From assembly GCF_014698065.1 (NCBI RefSeq), contig NZ_JACJSI010000001.1:62001-126000 (forward strand): DNA of 64,000 nt, read 5' to 3'. A program made the position numbers and the translations under genes. Every line of letters begins with the position of its first letter. Position 1 is the first letter of the stretch. The notes under the pieces are model-generated. The model was not told the DNA's origin, did no database searches, and was given only the letters and a program-made list of their open reading frames with translations. The DNA is from Nostoc flagelliforme FACHB-838 (GTDB taxonomy: Bacteria > Cyanobacteriota > Cyanobacteriia > Cyanobacteriales > Nostocaceae). Of this stretch, positions 38,492-48,101 are shown piece by piece.

Positions 38492-39139
38492 GTGCTGAAC
38501 TTACCAGCAAACTCAAAACTACACCTGATTATTTTTACTCGCTATCCAGAACCAGGTAAGACAAAAACCCGATTGATACCTGCTTTAGGAACTGTTGGTG
38601 CTGCCAATCTTCAACGGGAAATGACTGAATATACAATATTTCAGGTTCAAGAATTGCAAAAAGCAGCAGCTATATCTGTAGAAGTGCGGTTTGCAGGTGG
38701 CAATTCGCAACTCATGAAAGACTGGCTGGGGTTAGATTTGGTTTACCAATCTCAAGGTGAAGGGGATCTGGGTTCGCGGATGGCGCGATCGCTTTTTGAG
38801 GCTTTTCAATCTGGTGCAGAACAAGTTATTATCATCGGCACAGATTGTCCTAGAGTGAATGCCCAAATTTTAGCAACAGCCTTTGAGAATTTATACACTT
38901 TTGACCTTGTACTTGGCCCTGCGATCGATGGTGGATATTACTTAATTGGTTTGCGCCAACCCATCCCGGAGTTATTCGTTAACGTCGAGTGGGGAACTGC
39001 TCAAGTATTCCAGAAAACCTTGGACATTGCCCAAAAACTTAATTTATCATACGTGAGCTTGTCGCCTTTAGCTGATGTTGACCGACCGGAGGATCTACCG
39101 ATTTGGGAACAAGCCCTCGCAGGGAAGATGGAAAAATAA
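38492..39139 (+). CDS. hpsI: DUF2064/TIGR04282-type glycosyltransferase HpsI
   Basis: The 215-residue protein begins with LIIFTRYPEPGKTKTRLIPALG, the signature of small cytoplasmic GT-A-like transferases of the TIGR04282/DUF2064 group, and has IIGTDCPRV near 128 and LGPAIDGGYYLIGL near 148. These proteins bind nucleotide sugars or transfer sugars to small acceptors, and the exact role is unknown. GTG 38492 follows AAGGTATTGC. The gene is 32 bp behind hpsH. The hpsI name follows locus order. Confidence 0.8.
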   Translation: MLNLPANSKLHLIIFTRYPEPGKTKTRLIPALGTVGAANLQREMTEYTIFQVQELQKAAAISVEVRFAGGNSQLMKDWLGLDLVYQSQGEGDLGSRMARSLFEAFQSGAEQVIIIGTDCPRVNAQILATAFENLYTFDLVLGPAIDGGYYLIGLRQPIPELFVNVEWGTAQVFQKTLDIAQKLNLSYVSLSPLADVDRPEDLPIWEQALAGKMEK

Positions 39140-39186
39140 GGGAGATGAGAAAGGTATAGCAATTTTTGTATTTATGCAAGACGCAT

Positions 39187-39212
39187 TAGGGGCGCACAGA
39201 TATGCGCCCCTA
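39187..39212. terminator. perfect 10-bp hairpin after hpsI
   Basis: TAGGGGCGCA, loop CAGATA and TGCGCCCCTA. The stem is GC-rich and followed by CAAAATACC, without a T-run. The core resembles the hairpin at 10401-10426, so it is a dispersed repeat placed at a gene end. Confidence 0.5.
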
Positions 39213-39225
39213 CAAAATACCTATA

Positions 39226-39477
39226 TTACAACCGATTGAGAACTGTAATAAGGAAAATCGAGTAACTAATGTAATGAGTCTTTTCCTCCAGCCCCGCATC
39301 ATGTTCGTATATTAAACCACTACGAATTTCCTGAAGACACTGGGCATAACAAATGTTACTGTGGTCTAGTTGAAAACCAAGAGGCAGATAGCCTTTACCA
39401 GTAATGAATCTGCTTTGTGTTTCTACACAATAGTCACGGTCATAGGCACAATATTTAAGTACCTTGAAATATGAAAA
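39226..39477 (-). pseudogene. start-less open frame, possible gene remnant of unknown family
   Basis: Eighty-three codons are open between TGA (39480-39478) and TAA (39228-39226) on the minus strand, with no ATG, GTG or TTG in frame. The reading is protein-like and cysteine-rich: LKYCAYDRDYCVETQSRF, then GYLPLGFQLDHSNICYAQCL. The Cys pattern (C-x5-C, C-x3-C) hints at a metal-binding small protein. I do not recognise it. It could be a decayed gene that lost its start, or chance. Confidence 0.35.
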
Positions 39478-39508
39478 TCACTCGTATTCACCGCCAGTTT
39501 GAAAAACT

Positions 39509-40351
39509 ATGGTTAACCGTTTTACTTCCGTGACTACTGCTCTCACACTGAAGGTAGTTGGAATCATCTGCATTTTGTCCTTTTTCGTTGACTTTTTGAT
39601 TCTATTGTTACCCTTTCAACCTACTGATCGGGTATGGCAAATCAACTTAGCAACGGCGCTAGTTGATCGGGGAATTGTTCCTTTAGTAGGTTTAGGGCTT
39701 CTATTTGCTGCCTATTGGATCGAGAATGCTGATGCAGAAAGCGATCGCCCCCAAGGTATAAATTTAAGATTTCCCGCCTTGATCATCTCAAGTATTTTAG
39801 GGTTGATGTTTTTGCTGATTTTTCCCTTGCACCTAAATAACGTCAATCAAGCTAAGACTCAAACACTCAACCGAATCACCCAAGAAGCAGATCAGGCAGA
39901 AAATCAACTGAACACTCGATTATCGCAATTGCAAGCACAACTGAACACCGAGCAAGGAAAAGCGCAGCTAGAGCAGCTGCGAAACCAAACCAAAACTCAG
40001 TTTAGTGAAATCCTCAAAGATGATCAAAGATATAAGCAAGCACTTGAAAGCGCTCAAATTCCCGCAAACATTAAAGAGTTGCTGAAGAAGGCGAAAACAA
40101 ATCCTCAAGTACTTGACAAAGCTATTGAACAACAAACAGATATTCAGACGCTGCAAACTCAACAACTGAGCCAAGTTCGTCAGCGCAGAGACGAGGCGCT
40201 GCAACAAGCTAAAGATACTGCTTGGAAGTCTGGACTGCGAATTGGAATTAGCAGTTTGCTGTTGTCTATTGGTTACATTATCATCGGCTGGACAGGCTTA
40301 AGAGGTAGGGGTGCTGTACAAGGTGGTAAACCTAGAGCCGCTGCCCGCTAA
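39509..40351 (+). CDS. hpsJ: HpsJ, membrane protein with long coiled coil
   Basis: This 280-residue protein has three N-terminal hydrophobic segments (about 13-36, 52-70 and 88-108), then a long Gln/Glu/Lys-rich coiled coil (about 110-245) and a final transmembrane segment (about 245-265) ending in a basic tail. This topology and sequence match the HpsJ family of hormogonium polysaccharide loci. The function is not established; a scaffold for the polysaccharide export complex is a guess. The ATG at 39509 follows the antisense remnant. Confidence 0.82.
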   Translation: MVNRFTSVTTALTLKVVGIICILSFFVDFLILLLPFQPTDRVWQINLATALVDRGIVPLVGLGLLFAAYWIENADAESDRPQGINLRFPALIISSILGLMFLLIFPLHLNNVNQAKTQTLNRITQEADQAENQLNTRLSQLQAQLNTEQGKAQLEQLRNQTKTQFSEILKDDQRYKQALESAQIPANIKELLKKAKTNPQVLDKAIEQQTDIQTLQTQQLSQVRQRRDEALQQAKDTAWKSGLRIGISSLLLSIGYIIIGWTGLRGRGAVQGGKPRAAAR

Positions 40352-40460
40352 TCCACTATTGGCATGGCAGTAGGACGTATCCTGTACTGCCATGTACGCA
40401 ACAGCTAATAACAATAAAAAGGCAATTATCACTCAGTAAAATCTCTATAAAACTTGGGTA

Positions 40461-41369
40461 ATGTTCTCAATTTACATACTGACATATAACGAAGAGCTAG
40501 ATATTGCTGCTTGTATAGAATCGGCGATGCTATCAGATGACATCATTGTTGTAGATTCATGCAGTAGCGATCGCACTGTGGAAATCGCTAATCGCTATCC
40601 CATCCGCGTCGTCCAGCACGCTTTTGAAAGCCACGGTCGTCAACGCACCTGGATGTTAGAGTCTATTCCTCCGAAGCACGAATGGGTTTACATTCTCGAA
40701 GCTGACGAGCGCATGACTCCAGAACTATTCGCAGAATGCCAAAAGGCAAGTCAGAATTCAGACTACATTGGTTACTACGTAGCGGAACGTGTCATGTTCA
40801 TGAATCGTTGGATTCGCTACAGCACACAGTATCCTCGTTACCAAATGCGCCTCTTTTGCCACGGTAAAGTCTGGTTTACAGACTATGGTCATACTGAGCG
40901 GGAAGTTTGTGACGGTGCAACTAGCTTTTTAAAAGAAACATACCCCCACTACACTTGTAGCAAGGGTTTGAGCCGCTGGATTGAAAAGCATAACCGTTAT
41001 TCCACGGATGAAGCCCAAGAAACTTTGCATCAGTTAGAACAAGGAAAGGTGAACTGGCGAGATTTATTCTTTGGCAAATCGGAAGTCGAAAGACGGCGTG
41101 CCTTAAAAGATTTGTCCTTGCGTTTACCCGGCAGACCGTTGCTACGATTTGTATATATGTATTTTATCTTAGGCGGGTGTTTAGATGGACGCGCCGGAGT
41201 TGCTTGGTGTACATTGCAGGCATTCTACGAATACCTGATTTTGCTCAAAGTCTGGGAAATGAAGTATCAACCAAAACCTAATTTGGAAGCAACGGCAATT
41301 TTGGCACAAGAGAGTACACAACAGTTGCAGTGCGCCAATTCTGAAACTACACAGGTTGATGTGGCATAA
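40461..41369 (+). CDS. hpsK: family 2 glycosyltransferase HpsK
   Basis: This 302-residue GT2 enzyme resembles the LPS-core/WaaE-type group: FSIYILTYNEELDIAACIESAM, VVDSCSSDRTVEIA and LEADERMTPEL near residue 74. ESHGRQRTWMLES near 53 and FHSG-like C-terminal hydrophobic parts are also typical. It is the last gene of the locus in this direction and is followed by a 9-bp hairpin (41406-41427). The letter follows locus order and is less certain than the enzyme class. Confidence 0.8.
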   Translation: MFSIYILTYNEELDIAACIESAMLSDDIIVVDSCSSDRTVEIANRYPIRVVQHAFESHGRQRTWMLESIPPKHEWVYILEADERMTPELFAECQKASQNSDYIGYYVAERVMFMNRWIRYSTQYPRYQMRLFCHGKVWFTDYGHTEREVCDGATSFLKETYPHYTCSKGLSRWIEKHNRYSTDEAQETLHQLEQGKVNWRDLFFGKSEVERRRALKDLSLRLPGRPLLRFVYMYFILGGCLDGRAGVAWCTLQAFYEYLILLKVWEMKYQPKPNLEATAILAQESTQQLQCANSETTQVDVA

Positions 41370-41848
41370 AGGGGAGTGGGGATTTCTGCGATCGCCGAAT
41401 CATTAAAGTAGCACCCCTGTGCTACTTCACCGTGTTTTACATCTAAACAAAAACCACTATGATAAATTAATATTTTTAACAGAACATTTTCATAAAAGCC
41501 GCTTCTGCTCAAATGGGAGTGACTGACCAGATAAAATAATTTCTTAGTTTACCTGGTGGTACTTTCACAATTATGAGCAGCTTTTGATTGAGCGCGGTAG
41601 ATTAGTAATACTTAAAGACTTGCAATAATCATTTACAAGTCTTACGAAGAAAAGTAACATCCTCTAAGAATAACCAGCCGCTAGCGGATTGGTTAATGTC
41701 TATGTGTATGCTTGTAGGAAAATAGCTGATTTCCAGCAACAAGTACGTCTTTTTGCGGCAGCAGCCAAGCTGCTAGCGTTTTGGACAGTTACTTGCTGGC
41801 AGAAAATGCCTAAAGTTAAAGTCTTCGGAATTTGACGAATCTGCTGGT
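41370..41848. other. gene-free gap after the hps locus
   Basis: The 479 bp hold a terminator-like hairpin (41406-41427) and a smaller 8-bp stem (AAGACTTG/CAAGTCTT, 41615-41622 and 41636-41643). The DUF502 gene promoter is expected here. No coding signal was seen. Confidence 0.5.
41406..41427. terminator. hairpin closing the hps locus
   Basis: AAGTAGCAC, loop CCCT and GTGCTACTT form a 9-bp stem 36 bases past hpsK. A T-run (GTGTTTTAC) begins only 7 bases later, so efficiency is uncertain. Confidence 0.45.
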
Positions 41849-42610
41849 ATGGATACCAATAACAAAAGTTCCTCTAGCTTAAAACAGGAGAATCGGGGCT
41901 TGGTAATCGATCGCCTAAAACAGGACTTAAAAAACGACCTGATTGCTGGTTTGTTGGTAATAATTCCCTTAGCAACCACTATCTGGCTGACAATTACCAT
42001 TGCTACTTGGGTAATCAACTTCCTCACCCAAATTCCTAAACAACTAAATCCCTTTGATGGGTTAAACCCAATTTTAGTAAATTTGCTGAATTTATTAGTG
42101 GGACTGGCTGTACCACTATTAAGTATTTTACTAATGGGCTTGATGGCTCGAAATATTGCCGGACGTTGGTTGTTAGATTTTGGTGAGCGCCTATTACAGG
42201 CAATTCCTTTAGCGGGGCAGGTATACAAAACTCTTAAACAGCTTTTAGAAACAATATTAAAAGATTCTAATGGCAAGTTTCGCCGTGTAATTTTGGTAGA
42301 GTATCCTCGCCGAGGAATTTGGGCGATCGCCTTTGTCACTGGTGTAATCAGCAGTGATATCCAAGCTCAGATGTCTCGCCCTGTGCTAAGTGTTTTTATC
42401 CCTACCACCCCGAATCCAACTACAGGATGGTACGCAGTCGTTCCTGAAGACGAGGTAGTAAACCTCTCTATATCCATTGAAGACGCTTTTAAAATAGTTG
42501 TATCAGGTGGCATTGTCGCCCCTAATACGCCCTTGGTTTTCCCCGAATCCACACTGGAAGTGAAACACGACGAAATCAAGCAGCAGGTTATTCCTGTTGA
42601 AGAAACGTGA
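41849..42610 (+). CDS. DUF502 family membrane protein
   Basis: The 253-residue protein has two transmembrane segments (about 32-56, LIAGLLVIIPLATTIWLTI, and about 75-98, LVGLAVPLLSILLMGLM) followed by a soluble domain with IPLAGQVYKTLKQLLETIL and TPNPTTGWYAVVPEDEV, the DUF502 signature. Plants have COV-type homologues. The biochemical role is unknown. It precedes nusB and ftsY on the same strand. Confidence 0.88.
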   Translation: MDTNNKSSSSLKQENRGLVIDRLKQDLKNDLIAGLLVIIPLATTIWLTITIATWVINFLTQIPKQLNPFDGLNPILVNLLNLLVGLAVPLLSILLMGLMARNIAGRWLLDFGERLLQAIPLAGQVYKTLKQLLETILKDSNGKFRRVILVEYPRRGIWAIAFVTGVISSDIQAQMSRPVLSVFIPTTPNPTTGWYAVVPEDEVVNLSISIEDAFKIVVSGGIVAPNTPLVFPESTLEVKHDEIKQQVIPVEET

Positions 42611-42759
42611 AGAAACCAGGAGGCAGAAGGCATCTGGAATCAATCTGGCAAAGTCACAAGCCTATACGTAATAATATTGTTTTACTTTGCCAAAATTGAT
42701 ATAATTATAGGTTTGTCATGCCAAATTAATCAGTTCTCCCCCAATCACCCCCCATTTTT

Positions 42760-43401
42760 ATGCAACCCCGTAAACCCCAGCAAATTGCTCGTGAATTGGC
42801 GCTTTTAAGCCTGAGCCAATTGCCAGTCAACCCAAAAAAATTAGATAAATTGGAAGACGATCAACTAGTATCCAAGTTGGTGCTAGGAGCTGTACGCACT
42901 CTGACCTCAGAAGTGCAAGATACCCTCGATAATGCCGCAGGTGAACTGCAACGCAGTAACGATCGCCTCTTAAGTAGCCAAACTCGTGCTTCTGATATCA
43001 ATACTGCCAGAACAATGCTTCAAGAAGCGATCGCCTGCACGCAGACAGCAATCAATCAGTTGGGTACGGCAGTTGATTTCCCTGTATTAATCCAGTTAGC
43101 TAACCAGGACAAGGGAGTTCGGAATTACGCTAAAGAGCTTGTGATTACCGTCAACGAAAATCGACACATTATAGATGAACTCATTTCTACTGCTTTAGTA
43201 CATTGGCAAGTAACTCGCCTCGCCCAAATTGACCGCGATATCCTGCAAATCGCTGTGGCAGAAATGAAGTTCTTAGGAGTTCCAGACAGTATCGCCATCA
43301 ACGAAGCTGTGGAACTAGCTAAACGCTACAGTGGAGACGATGGTCATAGATTTATTAACGGTGTTTTACGCCGAGTGACTGAGCAGAAAAAAACTGCATA
43401 G
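42760..43401 (+). CDS. nusB: transcription antitermination protein NusB
   Basis: NusB binds boxA RNA with NusE (S10) in antitermination of rRNA operons. The 213-residue protein starts with the family pattern [18 protein letters not shown] and ends with the conserved [31 protein letters not shown]. It is longer than the E. coli protein (139 residues) because of a Gln/Asn/Thr-rich insertion in the middle, usual for cyanobacteria. The ftsY gene follows after 232 bp. Confidence 0.94.
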   Translation: MQPRKPQQIARELALLSLSQLPVNPKKLDKLEDDQLVSKLVLGAVRTLTSEVQDTLDNAAGELQRSNDRLLSSQTRASDINTARTMLQEAIACTQTAINQLGTAVDFPVLIQLANQDKGVRNYAKELVITVNENRHIIDELISTALVHWQVTRLAQIDRDILQIAVAEMKFLGVPDSIAINEAVELAKRYSGDDGHRFINGVLRRVTEQKKTA

Positions 43402-43633
43402 TACTGCTGTGTAATTTGTAATTACTATACTGCTGTGGAGACAAGTCTGTAGCCGCTTCTGGGGTTTCCTCTGAGGGCAGAATTTTCGGAGGGAAGCCTC
43501 TGTTTTACAGATTCTACTCAAACTGGCGTTAAAAGGTGAGGATAACCCGGAAGTTTTCACCCCAAGAAAAAGTGCAAAGTTAAATTAAACTCATAACTTA
43601 TAACTAATAACTCATATAAACAATACTGCTGCA

Positions 43634-45286
43634 ATGGTTTTTAATTGGTTCCGTCGTCAATATAACGATTCCTCTGACACCCCCCCCGCTCAGAAACAGG
43701 AAGAAACTCTTCCTGTACAAGAACCCCAACCAGAGCCAGCCGAAACGTCAACACCAACTGCTGAAACTGCGCCAGACACAACGGCAGACTTGTTGGCATT
43801 TGCTAAAGCTGCCTACAAAAATATTCAGCAAAAACAACAAGTCGAGGTAGTAGAAACCCCACCTGATTCAGCAGATAACTCAGCACAACTTGAAACCGTA
43901 GAAACACCAATTGCGGAAATTACTGAACCAGAAACAACTGAAGAACCTGTTACTACGACCCTAGAAACAGCACTGCCAGACGTTATCCAAGCTGCTACCG
44001 AGGAAGAAATTACAGAAGATTCCTCAGTGGCAGCAATTGCTGAAGAGCCAGATGTTTCCAGCCCAGAACTCACAGCAAATGAAGCTGAACCAACTCCCAC
44101 CGAACTAATAACGCCAGAGGCAGCACAACCAACAGCACTATCTTTCTTAGAACGAGCGGCGGCAGAACGGCAAGCCAAGCTAGAACAACTAGTAGCCACC
44201 GCCATTGAAGTTCCAGAACCGGAGGTAGTACAGCCAGTAGCTACAACCTCAGATACAGAAGAGGGAATTCCCGGATTGGTATTTGATGATGGGTTTGTCT
44301 GGTCGGCGAAGGTTTTGGCAGCTCAAGGTAGAAATCCAGAAGACGTTTCTATTGAAGAAATTACCTGGCTGAAAAAGCTCCGGCAAGGGTTAGATAAAAC
44401 TCGTCGTAGTATTCTCAACCAACTAAAGGCGATCGTTGGTCAAGGGCCGCTAAACCAAGCTGCTGTGACGGAAATTGAGGCATTGCTTTTGCAAGCTGAT
44501 GTGGGTGTAGAGGCGACAGACTTTATTATCAATGCCTTACAGACAAAACTTCGAGAAGAAGTTACCGCACCTGAAGAAGCGATTGCTTACCTGAAAAAAA
44601 TCCTCCGGGATATCTTGGATGCGCCAAGCAAAGCATCCCACAAAACTAGCTTTACTCCAGAAAAAGAAACCTTAAATATTTGGTTAATCACCGGGGTGAA
44701 TGGTGCCGGTAAAACCACCACCATCGGCAAAATTGCGCACTTGGGACAAAAATCTGGCTATAAATGCTTGATTGGGGCAGCAGATACCTTCCGCGCCGCT
44801 GCTGTGGAACAGGTAAAGGTTTGGGGTAGTAGAAGTGGTGTGGAAGTAATTGCCAATCCGGGAAAGAATACAGATCCGGCAGCAGTTGTATTTGATGCGA
44901 TCGCCGCCGCCCAAGCACGTCAAACCGAATTACTTCTTGTAGATACAGCTGGACGACTGCAAAACAAGAAAAATTTAATGGACGAACTCGGTAAAATACG
45001 GCGAATTATCGACAAAAAAGCCCCAAATGCCAAAGTAGAATCTCTTTTGGTTCTAGATGCCACTTTAGGACAAAATGGACTGCGGCAAGCTGAAGTCTTC
45101 TCTCAAGCTGCCCAACTGAGTGGCGTTGTCTTAACCAAGCTAGATGGTACCGCCAAAGGCGGTGTTGCCCTTGCCGTTGTGCAGCAGCTAGGTTTACCCA
45201 TTCGCTTTATTGGTGCTGGTGAAGGAATTGAAGACCTACGCCCCTTTTCTAGCTATGAGTTTGTCGAAGCTCTCTTGAGTGGCTAA
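43634..45286 (+). CDS. ftsY: signal recognition particle receptor FtsY
   Basis: FtsY is the membrane-associated GTPase that receives SRP-ribosome complexes. Residues 1 to about 215 form a very acidic Glu/Thr/Pro-rich A domain with no fixed fold. The N domain follows, then the G domain with GVNGAGKTTT (from residue 354), the DTAGR motif, TKLDGTAKGG and the closing GEGIEDLRPFSSYEFV. The A domain is of similar size to that of E. coli FtsY but of independent-looking composition. No frameshift was seen. Confidence 0.96.
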   Translation: MVFNWFRRQYNDSSDTPPAQKQEETLPVQEPQPEPAETSTPTAETAPDTTADLLAFAKAAYKNIQQKQQVEVVETPPDSADNSAQLETVETPIAEITEPETTEEPVTTTLETALPDVIQAATEEEITEDSSVAAIAEEPDVSSPELTANEAEPTPTELITPEAAQPTALSFLERAAAERQAKLEQLVATAIEVPEPEVVQPVATTSDTEEGIPGLVFDDGFVWSAKVLAAQGRNPEDVSIEEITWLKKLRQGLDKTRRSILNQLKAIVGQGPLNQAAVTEIEALLLQADVGVEATDFIINALQTKLREEVTAPEEAIAYLKKILRDILDAPSKASHKTSFTPEKETLNIWLITGVNGAGKTTTIGKIAHLGQKSGYKCLIGAADTFRAAAVEQVKVWGSRSGVEVIANPGKNTDPAAVVFDAIAAAQARQTELLLVDTAGRLQNKKNLMDELGKIRRIIDKKAPNAKVESLLVLDATLGQNGLRQAEVFSQAAQLSGVVLTKLDGTAKGGVALAVVQQLGLPIRFIGAGEGIEDLRPFSSYEFVEALLSG

Positions 45287-46138
45287 TTGAAAAACTTGGA
45301 GTTAAAAATTTTTCTTGACAAACTCATAAATTTAGGGATAACTGATCTGGTATTATCACTTGAACTAGCTAGAAACGACATGCTGGAAACAGATCAAGTT
45401 CTAAAATTATTGAGTTTGTCACCATAAATGTGTGACTTTTGCTCAATTTTCAAGCTTGTCAAGTTTAAATTGACGGGTAAGCAAGTTCATAGTAAGTCTT
45501 TTGTCGCTGACTCAAAAGATTAAATTATCTCATTTTTATCCCGTTTCAATGGGTTAAATTTTTGCATCTTTAGCAACTCAAAATTTGCAAAATGAGAAAT
45601 TTAAAATGGAATAATTCAATCTTGGCGATTATTCTAGCAATTATGGTGTATAAATTAAGTATTTGAAAACTTATTTACATATTCTCTGATTAGGGAATGA
45701 ATGTAAGTCTGTTTTTTAGCAAACAAAGCTAGATTTGACAGCTTCTAGAGGTTTTAACTCAAAATATTTCTAGCCTCCTAATTGCCTCTAACCAAACAGT
45801 GAATCGAAAGCACCATAAATTATTCTTTGAATAAAGTATTTTTATGACTTTAGAGATATGCTTTGGGAATAAAGTTATGAAAAAATGAAGAGCTTTCTGA
45901 ACTATCAGCAAAACTAGTAATTTTTACGGTATAGGCTGGGACTAAAAATACATGATTTGAAATCACTAAAATTCCATCAAAAATATAAGAAGCAAATAAA
46001 ATACTGCTAAAATTTGCGCGTTACGTCTTTATACTCTTGCTAAAATGACAAGTCTTGCCTAAATATGGTTTAGCAATGCCATAGGCAAAAGATTTATAAG
46101 TAATCTAAAATCTGCCAATATAAAGTGCAATAGTACCT
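45287..46138. other. 852-bp AT-rich gap before the PP2C gene
   Basis: No coding region is visible. An 11-bp inverted repeat, TGACAAACTCA (45316-45326) and TGAGTTTGTCA (45411-45421), lies just after ftsY. TTGACA (45315-45320), 17 bases and ATAACT make a weak promoter-like pair overlapping its left arm. The long leader suggests a regulated promoter or an unrecognised small RNA. Confidence 0.4.
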
Positions 46139-47530
46139 GTGCCTGTGTCTCAACTGCCCTCTCAACCCACTGACAGCAATAGTAGTGCCGCGACAGATGT
46201 CACACCAGTCGTGGCACTTAAAGAACTCGTGGCAAGGTTGCACCGGGAACAGAATAAAATTCAAGATTTGCTAAGTTCTTTAGGATTTGCCCTGAGAAGT
46301 TTCAATAATTTGAATCAGTTCTTAGAACTTATCCCGCTGATGGCAACAAGAGTAACAGATGCAGACGGTAGCGCCTTGTTTCTCTACAAACCTAATGGTC
46401 AAGTCAGGTTAGAACAGTTACATTGGCAAGATAGTCGTCAGCGAAAGGATATCCGCAAAGCGCTAGAAATAGCCAGCAGTCAAATTACCCTAATGCCCAA
46501 TAGTGCCCCCCTAGCCAATGCCACGGGGATTTTGGATGACCAGATGCATCGCTATTTGGGGCCAGATGTGCAAATCTTTGGCACGGCGATTCTAGTAAAG
46601 CATACAGAACGAGGATGGCTCTATGTTTTAAGCCGCGATCCAGAATATAGTTGGACAGAAACTAGACAAAAATTAGTTAGGTTAGTGGCAGACCAAACAG
46701 CAGTAGCGATCGAAAACGATGAACTAGCTGTAGAACTAAGAAAAAAAGAACGTCTAGATCAAGAACTAGAAATTGGTGCAGAAATTCAACGACGACTTTT
46801 GCCACGTCAATGCCCCATAATTCCTGGTGCAGTCCTGGCGGCACGCTGTAAACCTGCCAATCGCGTCGGCGGAGACTACTACGACTTTATTGCTACCAAT
46901 CACAATAAGATTCAACCCAAGATTAAAAGCGGCACGGAAACTAGTTGCTGGGGTTTGGTTATTGGAGATGTCATGGGCAAAGGTGTCCCAGCAGGGCTGA
47001 TTATGACGATGATGCGGGGAATGTTACGGGGAGAAGTGCTACATGGCAATTCCCCAGCCCGAATTCTGCAAAACTTAAATAGAGTTATGTATGCGGATTT
47101 AGAAAATTCCCACCGTTTTATAACGCTATTTTACTCAGAATATAATCCCCATAACCGAATTTTGTCTTATAGCAATGCGGCACATAATCCTCCCTTGTGG
47201 TGGCACGCGGCGACAAAAACTGTTAGCCGTTTAGATACTCTAGGAATGCTAATCGGTTTGGACGCTAACAGCCAATATGAAGATGCCCAGGTACAGTTAG
47301 AGCCTGGGGATACAATTATTTACTATACAGATGGCTTGACTGATGCTGCTGCCGCTGGTGGCGATCGCTTCGATGAAGATAACTTTGTCGCTGGCTTCAA
47401 TACAGCTTGCAAATACTGCGATGGCCCAGAGGAGATTGTAGATTACCTTTTTGACCAAGTTCAGCAATTCATTGGTGATGATAAGCAAAACACTGATGAT
47501 ATGACACTAGTGGTTATGCAAATTTTATAG
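46139..47530 (+). CDS. GAF-SpoIIE (PP2C-type) serine phosphatase
   Basis: This 463-residue regulatory phosphatase starts at GTG 46139. Residues about 30-200 are a GAF-like sensor domain ending in LVADQTAVAIENDELA. A short coiled linker (ELEIGAEIQRRLLP) leads to the SpoIIE/RsbU phosphatase domain with RVGGDYYDF, VIGDVMGKGVPAGLIMTMMRG and the metal-binding end NTDDMTLVVMQIL. Such proteins dephosphorylate STAS-type anti-anti-sigma factors. No STAS or kinase gene is adjacent, so the partner is unknown. It has a long 852-bp upstream gap. Confidence 0.92.
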   Translation: MPVSQLPSQPTDSNSSAATDVTPVVALKELVARLHREQNKIQDLLSSLGFALRSFNNLNQFLELIPLMATRVTDADGSALFLYKPNGQVRLEQLHWQDSRQRKDIRKALEIASSQITLMPNSAPLANATGILDDQMHRYLGPDVQIFGTAILVKHTERGWLYVLSRDPEYSWTETRQKLVRLVADQTAVAIENDELAVELRKKERLDQELEIGAEIQRRLLPRQCPIIPGAVLAARCKPANRVGGDYYDFIATNHNKIQPKIKSGTETSCWGLVIGDVMGKGVPAGLIMTMMRGMLRGEVLHGNSPARILQNLNRVMYADLENSHRFITLFYSEYNPHNRILSYSNAAHNPPLWWHAATKTVSRLDTLGMLIGLDANSQYEDAQVQLEPGDTIIYYTDGLTDAAAAGGDRFDEDNFVAGFNTACKYCDGPEEIVDYLFDQVQQFIGDDKQNTDDMTLVVMQIL

Positions 47531-47810
47531 TAATTAGCCATTTTTCCTTGGTCAAGTCATCAGTGAATGGTTAAAGCTGATGGTGACTGGGGATTCACGA
47601 CAGTAATTCTACTAAATTTAATTTTTTATTTTTTCTTTAAATTTCCGTAGCGATCGCCTAAATAGTCGCATATTAAGCTTTTTTAGCGAGTTGTCTATAT
47701 TCAGCCTTTAGGGGGATACATAAAAAATGATCCTTACAATACTTTTTCGTTAAAGTAAAAACTATATATTTTGCACATCTAGCACAGTAGGAAACGTCAA
47801 GGGGGAAAGC

Positions 47811-47852
47811 AGGTAAAAGGTAAAAGGCACAAGGTAAAAAGTAAAAGGTAAA
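47811..47852. repeat. GGTAAAA heptamer short tandem repeat
   Basis: AGGTAAA/AGGTAAAAGGCACAAGG-type 7-base units are repeated about six times with small variations, another STRR-type array. Confidence 0.8.
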
Positions 47853-47936
47853 TTTACTTCTTCATTTTTGCTTTCTTTCTATTCTTGTGACACAAGCATT
47901 TAGCCTGCTCCCTCTTGGCGTTTTAATTTTTCCTTT

Positions 47937-47972
47937 CTCCGCCGTAACAAGTTCACAACAGTTACGACGGAG
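47937..47972. terminator. 12-bp hairpin with T-run
   Basis: CTCCGCCGTAAC and GTTACGACGGAG pair with one mismatch around a 12-base loop and are followed by TTTTGCTTT. It could end rightward transcription from the PP2C gene. Confidence 0.5.
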
Positions 47973-48101
47973 TTTTGCTTTCTTTGTTTCTTCGGTCTAG
48001 ACTTAGCTGTTTTAAACTTTCTCGTTATTTAAGTTATTAACCTTCATTTAATGATTTGTCAAGATATTTCTGAAAATATTTTAGATGAAGAATTCAGATG
48101 G

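Larger units (their letters stand above)
39140..39508. other. hpsI-hpsJ gap with a hairpin and an antisense open frame
   Basis: After hpsI come a strong hairpin (39187-39212) and then a start-less but uninterrupted minus-strand frame (39226-39477). This is the widest gap inside the hps locus and separates hpsA-I from hpsJ-K, which may have their own promoter. Confidence 0.5.
47531..48101. other. gap between convergent PP2C and ankyrin genes
   Basis: The 571 bp contain a run of GGTAAAA heptamers (47811-47852) and a stable hairpin (47937-47972). No gene was seen. Confidence 0.5.
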
